From positions 29,592-93,591 of the forward strand of contig CAYSUS010000013.1 of assembly GCA_964434165.1 (NCBI GenBank): DNA of 64,000 bases, in the 5' to 3' direction. This document shows, piece after piece, positions 41,834 to 51,781 of this stretch (the stretch's first letter is position 1; each line of letters opens with the position of its first letter). A model generated the notes under the pieces. That model had not been told where the DNA came from and ran no database searches. It saw only the letters and a list, made by a program, of their open reading frames with translations. Made by a program: the position numbers and the translations under genes. This stretch comes from CAYSUS01 sp964434165. GTDB lineage: Bacteria; Planctomycetota; Planctomycetia; Pirellulales; Thermoguttaceae.

Positions 41834-43906
41834 ATGAATCGCATGAGCTGGCTTGGATTTCGGCTGCGCGTGGGCGTGATCGCGCTGGTGCTGGGGTCGA
41901 TGGGGATCGCGGTCTGTGCCGACCCGGTGTCTCCCACGCGGGACGACCGGCAGGTCGCGCTGGCGGTGGCCACGCTTCTTCGCCGCGACCACCTCTCCAA
42001 ACGGGCCGTGGACGACGAGATCTCGAAGCGGTCGCTGGAGAACTTCATCAAGATGCTCGACCCCTTGAAGGTCTACTTCTACCAGTCGGACGTCGATTCG
42101 TTCATGGAGCATGAGAACGAAGTGGACGACATGATCAAGCGGGCCGACGTCTCGCTGGCCTTCGACGTGTTCAAGGTTTTCCTCGAGCGGGTGGACGAGC
42201 GGGTCAAGGCCGTGGACGAGCTGCTGGAGAGGGACTTCGACTTCACCATCGACGAGCGGATCGTCCTCGATCGCGACGCGGGCCAGTTCCCGCGGGACGA
42301 GGCCGAGGCCCGCGACAAGTGGCGTCGGCGCATCAAGTACGATCTTCTCGTGCAAAAGGCCGACGAGGTCGAAGGCCGGGAGGCCCGCGACAAGCTGCAC
42401 CGCCGCTACCACAGCTTCGCCAAGCGGATGCACCAGACCGACAATGAGGAGCTGCTGGAGATGTTCCTCTCCTCCCTGACGACGTCGTTCGATCCGCACA
42501 CCACGTACATGTCTCGCCGCACCCTGGAGAACTTCGAGATCATCATGCGCCTGGAGCTGGAGGGGATCGGCGCGTCGCTGAAGTCGGAGGACGGCTACAC
42601 GCAGGTCCACAAGATCATCCCGGGGGGCGCGGCCGACAAGGACGGGCGCCTCAAGCCGGGCGATCGAATCGTGGGGGTCGGCCAGGGCCGCGACGGCGAG
42701 ATCGTGGACGTGGTGGACATGAAGCTCTCCGACGTCGTCTCCCTGATCCGCGGCAAGCGGGGGACGGTGGTGCTGCTGGAGGTGACGCCCGCCGGGAAGC
42801 AGGAGCGCAAGGTGATCGACATCGTGCGGGCGAAGATCGAGCTGACCGACAGCGAGGCCCAGGCCGAGGTCTTCACCGTGGGGGCCCCGCCCGACTCCAA
42901 GTCCTACAAGGTGGGCGTGATCGAGCTGCCGAGCTTCTACATGGACATGGCGGGCGCCCGGCAGGGACTGCCCGACTTCAAGAGCACCACGCGGGACGTG
43001 CGGCGGATTCTCGACGATTTCAAGGCCAAGGGGGTCGATGCGGTCGTGCTCGACCTGCGCCGCAACGGCGGCGGGTCGCTGACCGAGGCGATCAACCTGA
43101 CGGGGCTGTTCATCGAGGACGGCCCGGTCGTGCAGGTCAAGGACTCCGACGGCCGCGTCCAGCCCTACCTCGACCTCGACCCGGAGATCGCCTGGCGCGG
43201 CCCGCTCGTCGTGCTGGTCAGCAAGTTCTCGGCCAGCGCCAGCGAGATCCTGGCCGGGGCCGTTCAGGACTACGGCCGGGGGCTGATCGTGGGCGACACC
43301 ACCACGCACGGCAAGGGGACCGTGCAGAGCCTGTTGGACATCGGCCAGCAGCTCTTCCCGAGGCTGCTCGATCGGCCCAAGCTCGGCGCCCTGAAGGTCA
43401 CCATGCAGCAGTTCTATCGCCCCTCGGGCGACAGCACGCAAAACCGCGGCGTGATCTCCGACTTGGAGCTGCCGTCGTTGTCGTCGCACCTCGACGTGGG
43501 CGAGGCCGATCTCGATTACTCGCTGAAGTTCGACCGCGTCGATCCGGTGACCTACAAGCAGTACAACCTCGTCAACCGCGCTATCTGCGATCGCCTCCGC
43601 GAGCTGTCCGGAGCCCGGTGCCGCCAGTCGGAGGACTTCCAGAAGGTCCTCGACGACATCCAGGAGTACAAGAAGCAGAAAGCCAAGAAGGCGGTCTCGC
43701 TGAACGAGGAGACGTTCTTCGCCGAGCGCGCGGAGATGAACGCCGACGACGAGGAGAAGAAGAAGATCGAGGAGCTCAACGATCCCGACAGCACGGGCAT
43801 CGAGCGGGACTACTACCTCGACGAGGCCCTGGCCATCACGCTGGACTATCTCAACCTGCTCCAGCCGGTCCACGGCAGCGAAGCGCCCCAGGCAGTGCGC
43901 AAGTAG
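41834..43906 (+). CDS. prc: Tail-specific protease Prc/Tsp (S41A)
   Basis: A 690-residue periplasmic serine protease. Signal peptide about 1-30 (VGVIALVLGSMGIAVCA). An N-terminal helical domain follows (about 35-230, including SLENFIKMLDPLKVYF), a PDZ domain (about 235-325; GIGASLKSEDG, IIPGGAADKDGRLKPGDRIV), and the S41 core with VVLDLRRNGGGSLTEA. The Ser/Lys catalytic pair is intact: Ser468 in KFSASASEIL and Lys493 in THGKGTVQ, 25 residues apart as in E. coli Tsp. The C-terminal DUF3340-like region is charged. Prc trims C-termini of envelope proteins and affects cell-wall hydrolases. The start at 41834 has a GGGAG ribosome-binding site. Confidence 0.92.
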   Translation: MNRMSWLGFRLRVGVIALVLGSMGIAVCADPVSPTRDDRQVALAVATLLRRDHLSKRAVDDEISKRSLENFIKMLDPLKVYFYQSDVDSFMEHENEVDDMIKRADVSLAFDVFKVFLERVDERVKAVDELLERDFDFTIDERIVLDRDAGQFPRDEAEARDKWRRRIKYDLLVQKADEVEGREARDKLHRRYHSFAKRMHQTDNEELLEMFLSSLTTSFDPHTTYMSRRTLENFEIIMRLELEGIGASLKSEDGYTQVHKIIPGGAADKDGRLKPGDRIVGVGQGRDGEIVDVVDMKLSDVVSLIRGKRGTVVLLEVTPAGKQERKVIDIVRAKIELTDSEAQAEVFTVGAPPDSKSYKVGVIELPSFYMDMAGARQGLPDFKSTTRDVRRILDDFKAKGVDAVVLDLRRNGGGSLTEAINLTGLFIEDGPVVQVKDSDGRVQPYLDLDPEIAWRGPLVVLVSKFSASASEILAGAVQDYGRGLIVGDTTTHGKGTVQSLLDIGQQLFPRLLDRPKLGALKVTMQQFYRPSGDSTQNRGVISDLELPSLSSHLDVGEADLDYSLKFDRVDPVTYKQYNLVNRAICDRLRELSGARCRQSEDFQKVLDDIQEYKKQKAKKAVSLNEETFFAERAEMNADDEEKKKIEELNDPDSTGIERDYYLDEALAITLDYLNLLQPVHGSEAPQAVRK

Positions 43907-44040
43907 CCCGTGGGGCGCGGGGGTCGTGGGCCGATCGCACGGGGCGGGAATCGCCGCTCGCAGGGGTCTCTCCGAGTCCCTCCCGCGGAAGCCCTGGTGC
44001 GAAAGGAGACACCCCGGCCCGCGCGGGAGCCGAGGACTCC

Positions 44041-46389
44041 TCAGCCCGAGGAGACGGCGAACTGGTCGTCCTCGGGGGCCGCCCGAACGGTCCCCTCACG
44101 ATGCATGTCGGCGACCACGGACCGCACCGCGGCGTGGAGCCGCTCCGGGTCGCGTCGGTCAACGGCCCCCAGGACGTGCTCGCGGTAGCGGCCGGTCAGG
44201 TCGCGCGTGGTGATCGATCCGCACAAGGCCACCTGTCCCAGCACGAACCGGCGGACCGCGGTAGCCTCCGCGGCGTCCAGGTGGAGGGGATCCGGCCCCG
44301 CGAGCCCGTCTGCGCCGGGTGAAGCCGCCTCCGGCCCGGCGAGGATCGCCCCGAGCAGCCGGTGCCGGCGATAGCGGCCCTGACGGCCGAAAGACGCGGC
44401 GACTTCGTGCTCGACGATGGCCCGCGCACCGCCGCCCGGAAGGTCGAGTTCCAGATCGCCCGACCGCGAATCGCCCCAGACCCCGACCAGGGCGTCCAGC
44501 TCCGCATACTCCTCCAGGCGCAGCGCGATCTCCGCGAACCGCCCGGGGCCGCGCGCGCGGAGCGACGCGAGGTACTCCTCGCCGCGGGCGCCCAACCGCA
44601 GCGGCTGGCGCTGTTCGGTGACCAGGAGCGCGCGGTCGGGCGGGCCCTCGTCGGCCGCCATGCGGCGCAGCGAGGCCGCGGCCGAGGTCAGGCTCGCCGT
44701 CGCGACCGTCGCCAGGCCCACGCGATAGCGGATCTGTCGGGAGGAGTCGACGAGCACCACCACCAGATCGTAAGCCGGCAGCGGCCCCCCGGCCCTGCGC
44801 GGCACGCGCTGGACGTGTTCTACGCTCCAGCCGCGGACGCAGTCGGGCGAGATCTCCGCCTCGCCGCGCAGGTTCTCCGGCCAGATCTGGGTGAGGAGCG
44901 TTTCGATGAGCCCGCACAGGTGGCCGGCGTCGGGCGGGAGGTCGCCCGGCTCGAGCTCGCGCCAGGCGATCTTCTCGCGAATCTTGCGGGCGATGCGGGC
45001 GTCGATGGCCCATTGAAGATCGTCCTCGGCGAGCGAGACCGGAGCGTCCGACTCCGCCGGGTCGGCGGCCGACACGAAGGCGTCGCCGGGCCACTCGTCC
45101 AGCCATCGGCCCGAGGTGGCCGCGAGCCGGTCCTGCTGCCACTGCCACCGCTGCCGGGCCCACCGCACCACGTCGCGGGGCCGCACCTCCACCAGATCGC
45201 CCAGGCGGCGATTCCACCACGCGAGCCCCAGCGGGAAGAGCGCCTCGCGCTGGACGCAGGCCTTGACCTCCTCGACCGCGAGAAACGGCTCCATCGCCCG
45301 CTCCAGCCGGGCCTCGACGATCTGCCTGGCGTGCGGGGGGGCGATCCGCGCCAGGGTGAGCTCCTCCTGGGCCACGCGATCCCAGGCCGCCGAGAGCACG
45401 ATGCCCGACCGCTGCGACTCCAGGAGCTTGGACTTCACTCCGGAGGTGATCACCAGCAGGTTGCGGGCGTGGTCGATCAGGGTGTGCAGGAACTGGGTGA
45501 GTGCCTGGAACTGCGCATCGGTGAGGTTATCGACCTGGTCGAAGCAGAGGACGAAGCCCTGCCCGCGCTCGGCAGCCAGCTCCGTCAGCGCGACCAGCAC
45601 CGTGTGGATCGTCTGCTCATCGGCCAGGGACCGTGGGGCTTCGGCGTACTCGCCCGACCGCAAGCCAAGTGCGTCGAGCTCCTCGGCGTCGAGCTCCTCG
45701 CCCGCCAGCCACCGGACCGCGAGACGAGCCTCGCGCTCGTCCCCGTCCAGGCGCCGGCGCCGGTAGGCGCCGAGGAAGAAGCGGTACAGGACCTCGAACA
45801 CGCTCTGCGCGTCCTCGCCCACGTTGGGGTGCGCTTCCACGAAGCGCGCGGCCTGCCGGAGCAGGGCGAACCGGGCCTGGTCGGCCGTGGGGATTTCGGT
45901 GTCGGGCGCGTTCTCCTTGAGGGCTTGTTTGATGAACCGCACCACGAGCCAGTACAGGGGCGTGCCATGCAGCGCGCGCCGGCGCCCGCGCGTCAGCCGG
46001 CTGAGCACGCACTTGAGCACGTAGCGAGGCAGGCGGTCGGGGCTGGCCTGCACGTTGTGCAAAAGCACGAAGACCGCGTTCTCTCTCCCCTTGGCGTCGC
46101 ACTGGCCCGCCCAGCGGCTGAGCCGCGCGAGCAGATGGCTCTTGCCGATCCCGGCTTCGCCCCAGAGCACCGCGCCGACCCCCTTGCGCTCGTGCAGGGC
46201 GGTCTGGGCCAGGCGGATCAGATCGCGGGAGGGGCGGTCGTGGATCGCCGCCACGTCGTCCAGATCGGCCGGGGCCTCGCTGACCTGGCCGGAGAGGAAC
46301 GGGTTGGAGCCGGCCAGGTACTGGAAGAAGTCGTCGAGTCGGGCAGCGCGGGACTCGCCCGTCGTGCCCGCGGGCGTGGCGACGTTCAT
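44041..46389 (-). CDS. AAA ATPase of the ORC/STAND-like type, uncharacterised two-gene operon
   Basis: A 782-residue ATPase. The N-terminal AAA module has Walker A GEAGIGKSHLL (77-87) and Walker B FVLCFDQVDNL (279-289), then VITSGVKSKL with a sensor-like position, a layout close to Cdc6/ORC or STAND ATPases. A helical/winged middle follows. The C-terminal part contains LVVVLVDSSRQIRYRVGLA, a beta-strand pattern with a shared D/R that could belong to a nuclease-like or other alpha/beta fold; this is not established. It overlaps the upstream partner gene by 4 bases (ATGA), so both form one operon. No relation to a named defence system can be shown. The in-frame extension back to 47331 overlaps the partner gene and is rejected. 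Confidence 0.72.
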   Translation of the reverse strand: MNVATPAGTTGESRAARLDDFFQYLAGSNPFLSGQVSEAPADLDDVAAIHDRPSRDLIRLAQTALHERKGVGAVLWGEAGIGKSHLLARLSRWAGQCDAKGRENAVFVLLHNVQASPDRLPRYVLKCVLSRLTRGRRRALHGTPLYWLVVRFIKQALKENAPDTEIPTADQARFALLRQAARFVEAHPNVGEDAQSVFEVLYRFFLGAYRRRRLDGDEREARLAVRWLAGEELDAEELDALGLRSGEYAEAPRSLADEQTIHTVLVALTELAAERGQGFVLCFDQVDNLTDAQFQALTQFLHTLIDHARNLLVITSGVKSKLLESQRSGIVLSAAWDRVAQEELTLARIAPPHARQIVEARLERAMEPFLAVEEVKACVQREALFPLGLAWWNRRLGDLVEVRPRDVVRWARQRWQWQQDRLAATSGRWLDEWPGDAFVSAADPAESDAPVSLAEDDLQWAIDARIARKIREKIAWRELEPGDLPPDAGHLCGLIETLLTQIWPENLRGEAEISPDCVRGWSVEHVQRVPRRAGGPLPAYDLVVVLVDSSRQIRYRVGLATVATASLTSAAASLRRMAADEGPPDRALLVTEQRQPLRLGARGEEYLASLRARGPGRFAEIALRLEEYAELDALVGVWGDSRSGDLELDLPGGGARAIVEHEVAASFGRQGRYRRHRLLGAILAGPEAASPGADGLAGPDPLHLDAAEATAVRRFVLGQVALCGSITTRDLTGRYREHVLGAVDRRDPERLHAAVRSVVADMHREGTVRAAPEDDQFAVSSG

Positions 46390-47270
46390 GGCGACTTCCT
46401 CGACACGTAAAGGAGCAGAGCGCCGGCCTCCTCGATGCCGGCCGCGCGTTGCTCCGGGGTGATTCCCGAACGGCTCTCCGCCGCACTCAGGGTGAACCGT
46501 CCCGCGCGCCTGAGGCTTCGCAGCCCGGCGACGAACAGCCCACGCGACACGCCGCCCAGGGCGCGGCGGAGATCGACCAGGCTGACGAAGTTGTGCGTGC
46601 CCCCGCGGCGGTCCAACTCGTCGAAGGCGGCCTCGAAGCGGGTCTCGAAGCTGCGGTCGTCTCCCGACGGGCTGGCGTCCGGCCGCGGCAGGCCCTCCGC
46701 CGCCTCCGCCCCTCCCGCGACCGCTTCCGCAGGCGGGGCAGCGGCCGCCGCTTCCACCGGCGTGAGCTTCGCCCGCAACGCGGCGGGCTGGAGGTCTTCG
46801 ATCAGGAACAGCTTGGCGCCTCGCAGACCGATCCATCCGACCGTGGGCGGGAGCGTGCCCTGCTCGACCTGCTGCAGGACCATCTGCTTGAACGGGGCCT
46901 GCAACTTGGAGGTGAGCCGTTGCGTCAGCTCCGCCACGGTGTGGGCATGCAGCGCATGCGTGCGCTTCTCGCGAAGGGCCATTTCCAGCGTCGCGGGGGC
47001 CGCGGCCAGCATCGGGAGATCCTCCACGAGGGCTACCGGAGCATCCAGGCATCCCCTCCGCGCGGCCACGGCCTTGCTGATGAAGACGTGCTTGCCGGCC
47101 GCCCGGCGAAGCTGGATCGCCGTGGCTTGGGGGTCGGCCAGGGCGCCCAGCCTGGCCAGAGAGACCGGGTAGGCTTCGCCGCCCTGGGACCGCAACGCGG
47201 TGAGCGCCGCGACGAGCTTTCCGGCGAGAACGGCCGCCTGATCCGTCTTTTTCGGCTTCTTCTTGGCCAT
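46386..47270 (-). CDS. Partner of the AAA ATPase, probable double winged-helix protein
   Basis: A 294-residue protein beginning MAKKKPKKTDQAAVLAG, a Lys-rich N-terminus. The first half has short helix-strand units (VSLARLGALAD, AAGKHVFISKAVAARR), compatible with a winged-helix fold. An Ala/Pro-rich linker (about 175-205) follows, then a second domain (about 205-294; FEAAFDELDRRGGTHNFVSL, VDLRRALGGVSRGLFVAGLR) that again reads like a winged helix. No enzyme motif is visible. Translational coupling (4-base overlap) to the ATPase suggests the two act together, perhaps with this protein binding DNA or RNA. Nearby genes are housekeeping, so the context does not reveal the role. Confidence 0.55.
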   Translation of the reverse strand: MAKKKPKKTDQAAVLAGKLVAALTALRSQGGEAYPVSLARLGALADPQATAIQLRRAAGKHVFISKAVAARRGCLDAPVALVEDLPMLAAAPATLEMALREKRTHALHAHTVAELTQRLTSKLQAPFKQMVLQQVEQGTLPPTVGWIGLRGAKLFLIEDLQPAALRAKLTPVEAAAAAPPAEAVAGGAEAAEGLPRPDASPSGDDRSFETRFEAAFDELDRRGGTHNFVSLVDLRRALGGVSRGLFVAGLRSLRRAGRFTLSAAESRSGITPEQRAAGIEEAGALLLYVSRKSP

Positions 47271-48232
47271 GGCCGCGGGGGTTCCAGGGTGCGGCGTGGA
47301 AGCGATCCGGCGTGGGCGGTCCTGGTGGCACGGCTTCGCCGACGATCCCTCAGGGCGGGCGCGGCAGACCTGGGCCGCAACCGGGGTAACTACTCTCAGC
47401 CATCGACCACTTCCTTTTCCGGGGACCGCGGCGAGCCGAGCGTTAGTTGAATTCGAGGCATGGTGCGAACCCGTTGCCGGGGCGCTGGGCCCCAGAAGGG
47501 GGTCTACCCCCGAGGAATGGTTGCTTTCCGCCTGGTTGCGCCTGATTCTCCCCCTTGTAGCCCGCCCAGGGCCCATCGTCAATCTTGTGCCTCGGTGGAC
47601 CACCTGCGAACGGGATATAGGCAGCCTTACGTTCCCTTGGTGTCGCGGCGCGAATGGCGGCTTGCGAACTGAAGTAAAGTGCGTAAAATCTAACTTTTGC
47701 GTCGGGGAGGCGGTTTGTTTCGGGCGCGGGGATGTTTGCGATGTCCCTGGCGAGGATCGTCCGAAGCGATAAGGAGACGGGGAAGAGTTTGCGAACCCAT
47801 GGCGGCGATGGTACTCTGAGTGGGACCTGAGCGCGTGGGAGCCCATGAGGAGCAGGAACCCGGCAGATCGCGGGTCGAGGGTGGGCGGTGCGTGGCTTCG
47901 GCGGTTCTCTGCTGGAAAGCGGCTCTGCCTGCGGGGGGGCCGATCGACGGACGAGCAACCTCGGCACCGGGTGTCGCCGTTGCGCGGGGCGGGAGCCGCC
48001 ACGTGGCCGCGCGTTCCCCGTCCACGATGGCCCGCATGCGCCTCGCCGCCAGCGGGCCTCTCGGTGCCATGATGATTCGCGCCGCCCCTTTCGGGTCGCT
48101 TGGGACCGGGAAGGGGGTTGGGTGATTTGGCGGCGTAGCGCGTCGTACCGGGCTGAAGCGATTCGGCCACGGCGCAAGCCGGCCGAGCGGGACGCTCTCA
48201 GCCCGGCGTAGCGTCAATGTTTCGAGGATCGG
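47271..48232. other. Large intergenic region between the ATPase operon and the lipid synthase
   Basis: About 960 bases in which I see no convincing gene. The stretch 47670-47720 (for example AAGTAAAGTGCGTAAAATC) is clearly more AT-rich than the rest and is the best place for a promoter of the minus-strand ATPase operon. The remainder up to 48232 is GC-rich, with open frames on both strands that look like composition artefacts. The plus-strand gene at 48233 has a GAGG ribosome-binding site at 48223-48227. I see no tRNA, RNase P, SRP or tmRNA signature. Confidence 0.5.
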
Positions 48233-51200
48233 ATGGTCGTTCATCTGGATTATCTACCGGGCACCTTCTTCGGCCCGTCCAACCTGGTTGACCTGGTGCG
48301 CCACCGTGCAAGCCACCAGCCGGACGAAGTCGCGTTCACGTACCTCGTGGACGGCGAGAACGAAGAAATCCACATGACCAACCGGGAGCTCGACTTGCGG
48401 GCCAAGGCCGTCGGGGCCTGGCTGGAGTCGCACGGATTGACGGGCGAGCGGGCCCTGCTGCTCTATCCGCCCGGGCTGGACTTCATCGCGGCGTTCTTCG
48501 GGTGCCTGTACGGCGGCGTGGTGGCCGTGCCCGTCTATCCGCCCCGCCGCAATCGCTCCCTGACGCGGATCAAGGCCATCGCGGACGACGCGGGGGCCAA
48601 GGTCGCGTTGACCACGGACACCGTGCTCCAGCGCGTGGCCCCCATCGTGGAAGACACGCCGGGGCTGAAGGAGATGACCTGGCTGGCCACGTGCGACGTG
48701 CCGGCGGACCTGGGCACGCAGTGGCAGATGCCGGACGTCCACGGCGACACGCTGGCGTTTCTCCAGTACACGTCGGGATCGACCGGCACGCCCAAGGGCG
48801 TGATGCTCAATCACGCCAATCTCCTGCACAACTCGGCCCTGATCGCGTACGCCTTCGAGCACACGCGGTCGGGCATCGGAGTGTTCTGGCTGCCCAGCTA
48901 CCACGACATGGGGCTGATCGGCGGCATCCTCCAGCCGCTCTACATGGGTCGGCCGAACATCCTGATGTCGCCGATGTCGTTCCTTCAGCGCCCTTACCGG
49001 TGGCTGGCCGCGATCACGCGCTACGGCAGCATGACGCGCGGGGTGATCACCAGCGGCGGACCCAACTTCGCCTACGATCTGTGCGTGGAGAAGATTACGC
49101 CCGAGCAGCGCAAGACGCTGGACTTGAGCAAGTGGGCGGTGGCCTTCAACGGCGCCGAGCCGGTCCGCCCCGAGACGATCGATCGCTTCTGCGAGGCCTT
49201 CGGCCCGTGCGGGTTCCGTTCCGAGGCCTTCTACCCCTGCTTCGGCCTGGCCGAGGCCACGCTCATCGTCTCCGGCGGATTCGCGAAGGAGCCGCCGGTG
49301 ATCTGCAATTTCGAGGCGAGCATGCTGGCCATGGGGCAGGTGGCGGACGGACAGCCGGACGACGAGGGCGTTCGGGCCCTGGTCGGCTGCGGCGGTACCC
49401 TGCCGGACCAGCGGATCGTGATCGCCGACCCCGAGACGGGGCGCCTGGCGCCGCCCGACCAGGTGGGCGAGATCTGGGTCCGCGGGCCCAGCGTGGCCCA
49501 GGGGTACTGGCGTCAGCCCGACGCCACGGCGGCGACCTTCGGGGCCACCCTCCGAGACCGAAGGGAGGGGCCGTTCCTCCGCACCGGCGACCTCGGTTTC
49601 ATGAAGGACGGCGAGCTGTTCGTCACCGGGCGGCTGAAGGACCTGATCATTGTCCACGGGTTGAACCACTATCCGCAGGACATTGAGCTGACGGTGCAGA
49701 ACTGCCACCCTCGGCTCCGCACGGACTGCGGCGCGGCCTTCACCGTGACGCGCCAGGGCCAGGAGCGGGTCGTCGTCGTGCAGGAGGTCGAGCGTCGTCG
49801 TCAGGGCCACTTGGACGAGGTGTTCGACGCGGTACGCCGGGCCGTTTCCGCGGAGCACGACCTCGCGGTGGACGCCATCGTGCTAGTGCGCGCGGGGAGC
49901 ATTCCCAAGACCTCCAGCAACAAAATCCAGCGCCACGCCTGCCGCGAGGGCTACCTGCGGGGGACGCTCGACGCCGTGGGCGAGTGGGACGCCGCACGGG
50001 CCGAGCAGGAGGCCGAGGCTGCGGCCGCCGTGACGAGCGAGGCCGCGGAGCCGGCACGCGCCAAGGGCGTGACCGCCACGCGGGCCGCCGCGGCCCTCGA
50101 CGGAGGCAACGGCAGCTCGACCCGCGCGGCGCAGCGGCGAAAGGCCGTCGAGGCCGTCCTCGAGGAAGTCCGCCGGGTCGCGCGCGAGCGGGCCACGGGA
50201 TTGACGCTCGACATGGGCATTGCCGACCTCGGCCTCGATTCGATCGAGCGGATGGAGATCCTGGCCTCGCTGGAGGAGCGGTTCGGCGGGCGCTTTCCGC
50301 CGGAGGTCCTGGCCGAGCTGGAGACCTGTCGCCATGTGGTCGAGGCCGTGGAGAAGCATCTCGACGTGGAGTTCCACCCAGCGCAGGGCGGCGCGGCGAA
50401 GACGGAGATCCCCGACGAGTACTGCCGCGTGGAGCAGTTCCCCGAGTACCTGAAGCTGCGCGAGAATCTGGGGCTGCTGGAGTCGCTCGGCGTGGGCAAC
50501 CCCTATTTCACGCCGCACGACGGCGTGGCCCGGGACCGCACCACGATCGGCGGTCGCGAGCTGGTGAACTTCTGCAGCTACAACTACCTGGGCACCTCCG
50601 GCGACCCCCAGGTGGTCAAGGCGGCCCAGGAGGCCGCGGCCCGCTTCGGAACCAGCGTGTCGGCGAGCCGGCTCGTCTCGGGCGAGCGGCCGATTCATCG
50701 CGAGCTGGAGCGCGGGCTGGCCGAGCTGATCGGCGTGGAAGACGCGATGGTCTTCGTCGGCGGGCACGCGACCAACGAGTCGGTCATCGGCCACCTCTTC
50801 GGTCCCGGCGACCTGGTCCTGCACGACGCGCTCTCGCACAACAGCATCCTTCAGGGGGCCAGGCTCTCCGGCGGTCGGCGGCGGCCCTTCGCCCACGGAG
50901 ACTGGCAGGCGGCCGACGAGATCCTTCGGCACTTCCGCCACGAGTACCGGCGCGTGCTGCTGGTCATCGAGGGCGTTTACAGCATGGACGGCGACGTTCC
51001 CGACCTGCCGCGGTTCGTCGAGGTGGCCCGCCGACACAAGGCCATGCTGATGGTTGACGAAGCCCATTCCATCGGCACGCTGGGCGAGCGCGGCCGCGGA
51101 ATCAGCGAGCACTTCGGAATCCCCGCGACGGACGTGGACCTGTGGATGGGCACGCTGAGCAAGACCTTCGGGAGCTGCGGCGGCTACATCGCCGGCGAAA

Positions 51201-51661
51201 AGGCCCTCATCGAGTACCTGAAATACACCGCGCCGGGCTTCGTGTACAGCGTGGGAATGCCCCCGCCCGCCGCGGCCGCGGCCCTGGCGTCGCTTCGCAT
51301 CCTTCGCCAGGAGCCGCAGCGGACGCGGCGATTGCAGCAGCGGTCCAAGCTGTTTCTGGAACTGGCCGCCCAGCGCGGGCTGAACACGGGGATGAGCAAG
51401 GACTCGCCCGTGGTGCCTGTGATCCTCGGCAGCTCCCCGCGCTGCTTCCAGCTCTCCCGCGCCCTCTTCGGCCGGGGGATCAACGTCCAGCCGATCGTCT
51501 ATCCGGCGGTGGAGGAGCGGGCCGCGCGTCTGCGGTTCTTCCTCACCTGCCTGCACACCGAGAAGCAGATCCGCGACACGATCGACGCGGTGGTTGAAGA
51601 ACTCCAGAAGATCGATCCGAGCCGCACGGCCCGCGACAACGCCACCACGGTCAATACGTGA
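48233..51661 (+). CDS. Three-module fatty acyl-AMP ligase - acyl carrier protein - alpha-oxoamine synthase
   Basis: A 1142-residue fusion. Module 1 (about 1-590) is an adenylation enzyme of the fatty acyl-AMP ligase type: LQYTSGSTGTPKGVML (P-loop, about 177-192), SPMSFLQRPYRWL and SGGPNFAYDLCVEK, both characteristic of FAALs. Module 2 (about 635-715) is a carrier protein; GLDSIERMEI carries the phosphopantetheine Ser670. Module 3 (about 740-1130) is a PLP alpha-oxoamine synthase with FCSYNYLGTSGDP, LMVDEAHSIGTLG and the Schiff-base Lys977 in GTLSKTFGSCGGY. The chain should activate a fatty acid, load it on the carrier and condense it with an amino acid, releasing CO2. This matches separate acyl-ACP synthetase, ACP and serine palmitoyltransferase of bacterial ceramide synthesis, but the substrate is inferred. 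Confidence 0.85.
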   Translation: MVVHLDYLPGTFFGPSNLVDLVRHRASHQPDEVAFTYLVDGENEEIHMTNRELDLRAKAVGAWLESHGLTGERALLLYPPGLDFIAAFFGCLYGGVVAVPVYPPRRNRSLTRIKAIADDAGAKVALTTDTVLQRVAPIVEDTPGLKEMTWLATCDVPADLGTQWQMPDVHGDTLAFLQYTSGSTGTPKGVMLNHANLLHNSALIAYAFEHTRSGIGVFWLPSYHDMGLIGGILQPLYMGRPNILMSPMSFLQRPYRWLAAITRYGSMTRGVITSGGPNFAYDLCVEKITPEQRKTLDLSKWAVAFNGAEPVRPETIDRFCEAFGPCGFRSEAFYPCFGLAEATLIVSGGFAKEPPVICNFEASMLAMGQVADGQPDDEGVRALVGCGGTLPDQRIVIADPETGRLAPPDQVGEIWVRGPSVAQGYWRQPDATAATFGATLRDRREGPFLRTGDLGFMKDGELFVTGRLKDLIIVHGLNHYPQDIELTVQNCHPRLRTDCGAAFTVTRQGQERVVVVQEVERRRQGHLDEVFDAVRRAVSAEHDLAVDAIVLVRAGSIPKTSSNKIQRHACREGYLRGTLDAVGEWDAARAEQEAEAAAAVTSEAAEPARAKGVTATRAAAALDGGNGSSTRAAQRRKAVEAVLEEVRRVARERATGLTLDMGIADLGLDSIERMEILASLEERFGGRFPPEVLAELETCRHVVEAVEKHLDVEFHPAQGGAAKTEIPDEYCRVEQFPEYLKLRENLGLLESLGVGNPYFTPHDGVARDRTTIGGRELVNFCSYNYLGTSGDPQVVKAAQEAAARFGTSVSASRLVSGERPIHRELERGLAELIGVEDAMVFVGGHATNESVIGHLFGPGDLVLHDALSHNSILQGARLSGGRRRPFAHGDWQAADEILRHFRHEYRRVLLVIEGVYSMDGDVPDLPRFVEVARRHKAMLMVDEAHSIGTLGERGRGISEHFGIPATDVDLWMGTLSKTFGSCGGYIAGEKALIEYLKYTAPGFVYSVGMPPPAAAAALASLRILRQEPQRTRRLQQRSKLFLELAAQRGLNTGMSKDSPVVPVILGSSPRCFQLSRALFGRGINVQPIVYPAVEERAARLRFFLTCLHTEKQIRDTIDAVVEELQKIDPSRTARDNATTVNT

Positions 51662-51781
51662 GGGTCGCGGAGACCGGGCGGCTTGCCGCGGATGGGCAAA
51701 GGACGGTCGGGCCGTGCTGCCACCTCCGGGGGTGAAGACGAGCGGGGCGGGCCGCGTCACGCGGTCTGCGGCGATTCCCTG

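Noticed and set aside
44041..47331. An extended frame for the ATPase starting at 47331
   Set aside because: The extension overlaps the coupled partner gene and is Pro/Arg/Gly-rich; the start at 46389 with a 4-base overlap is better.
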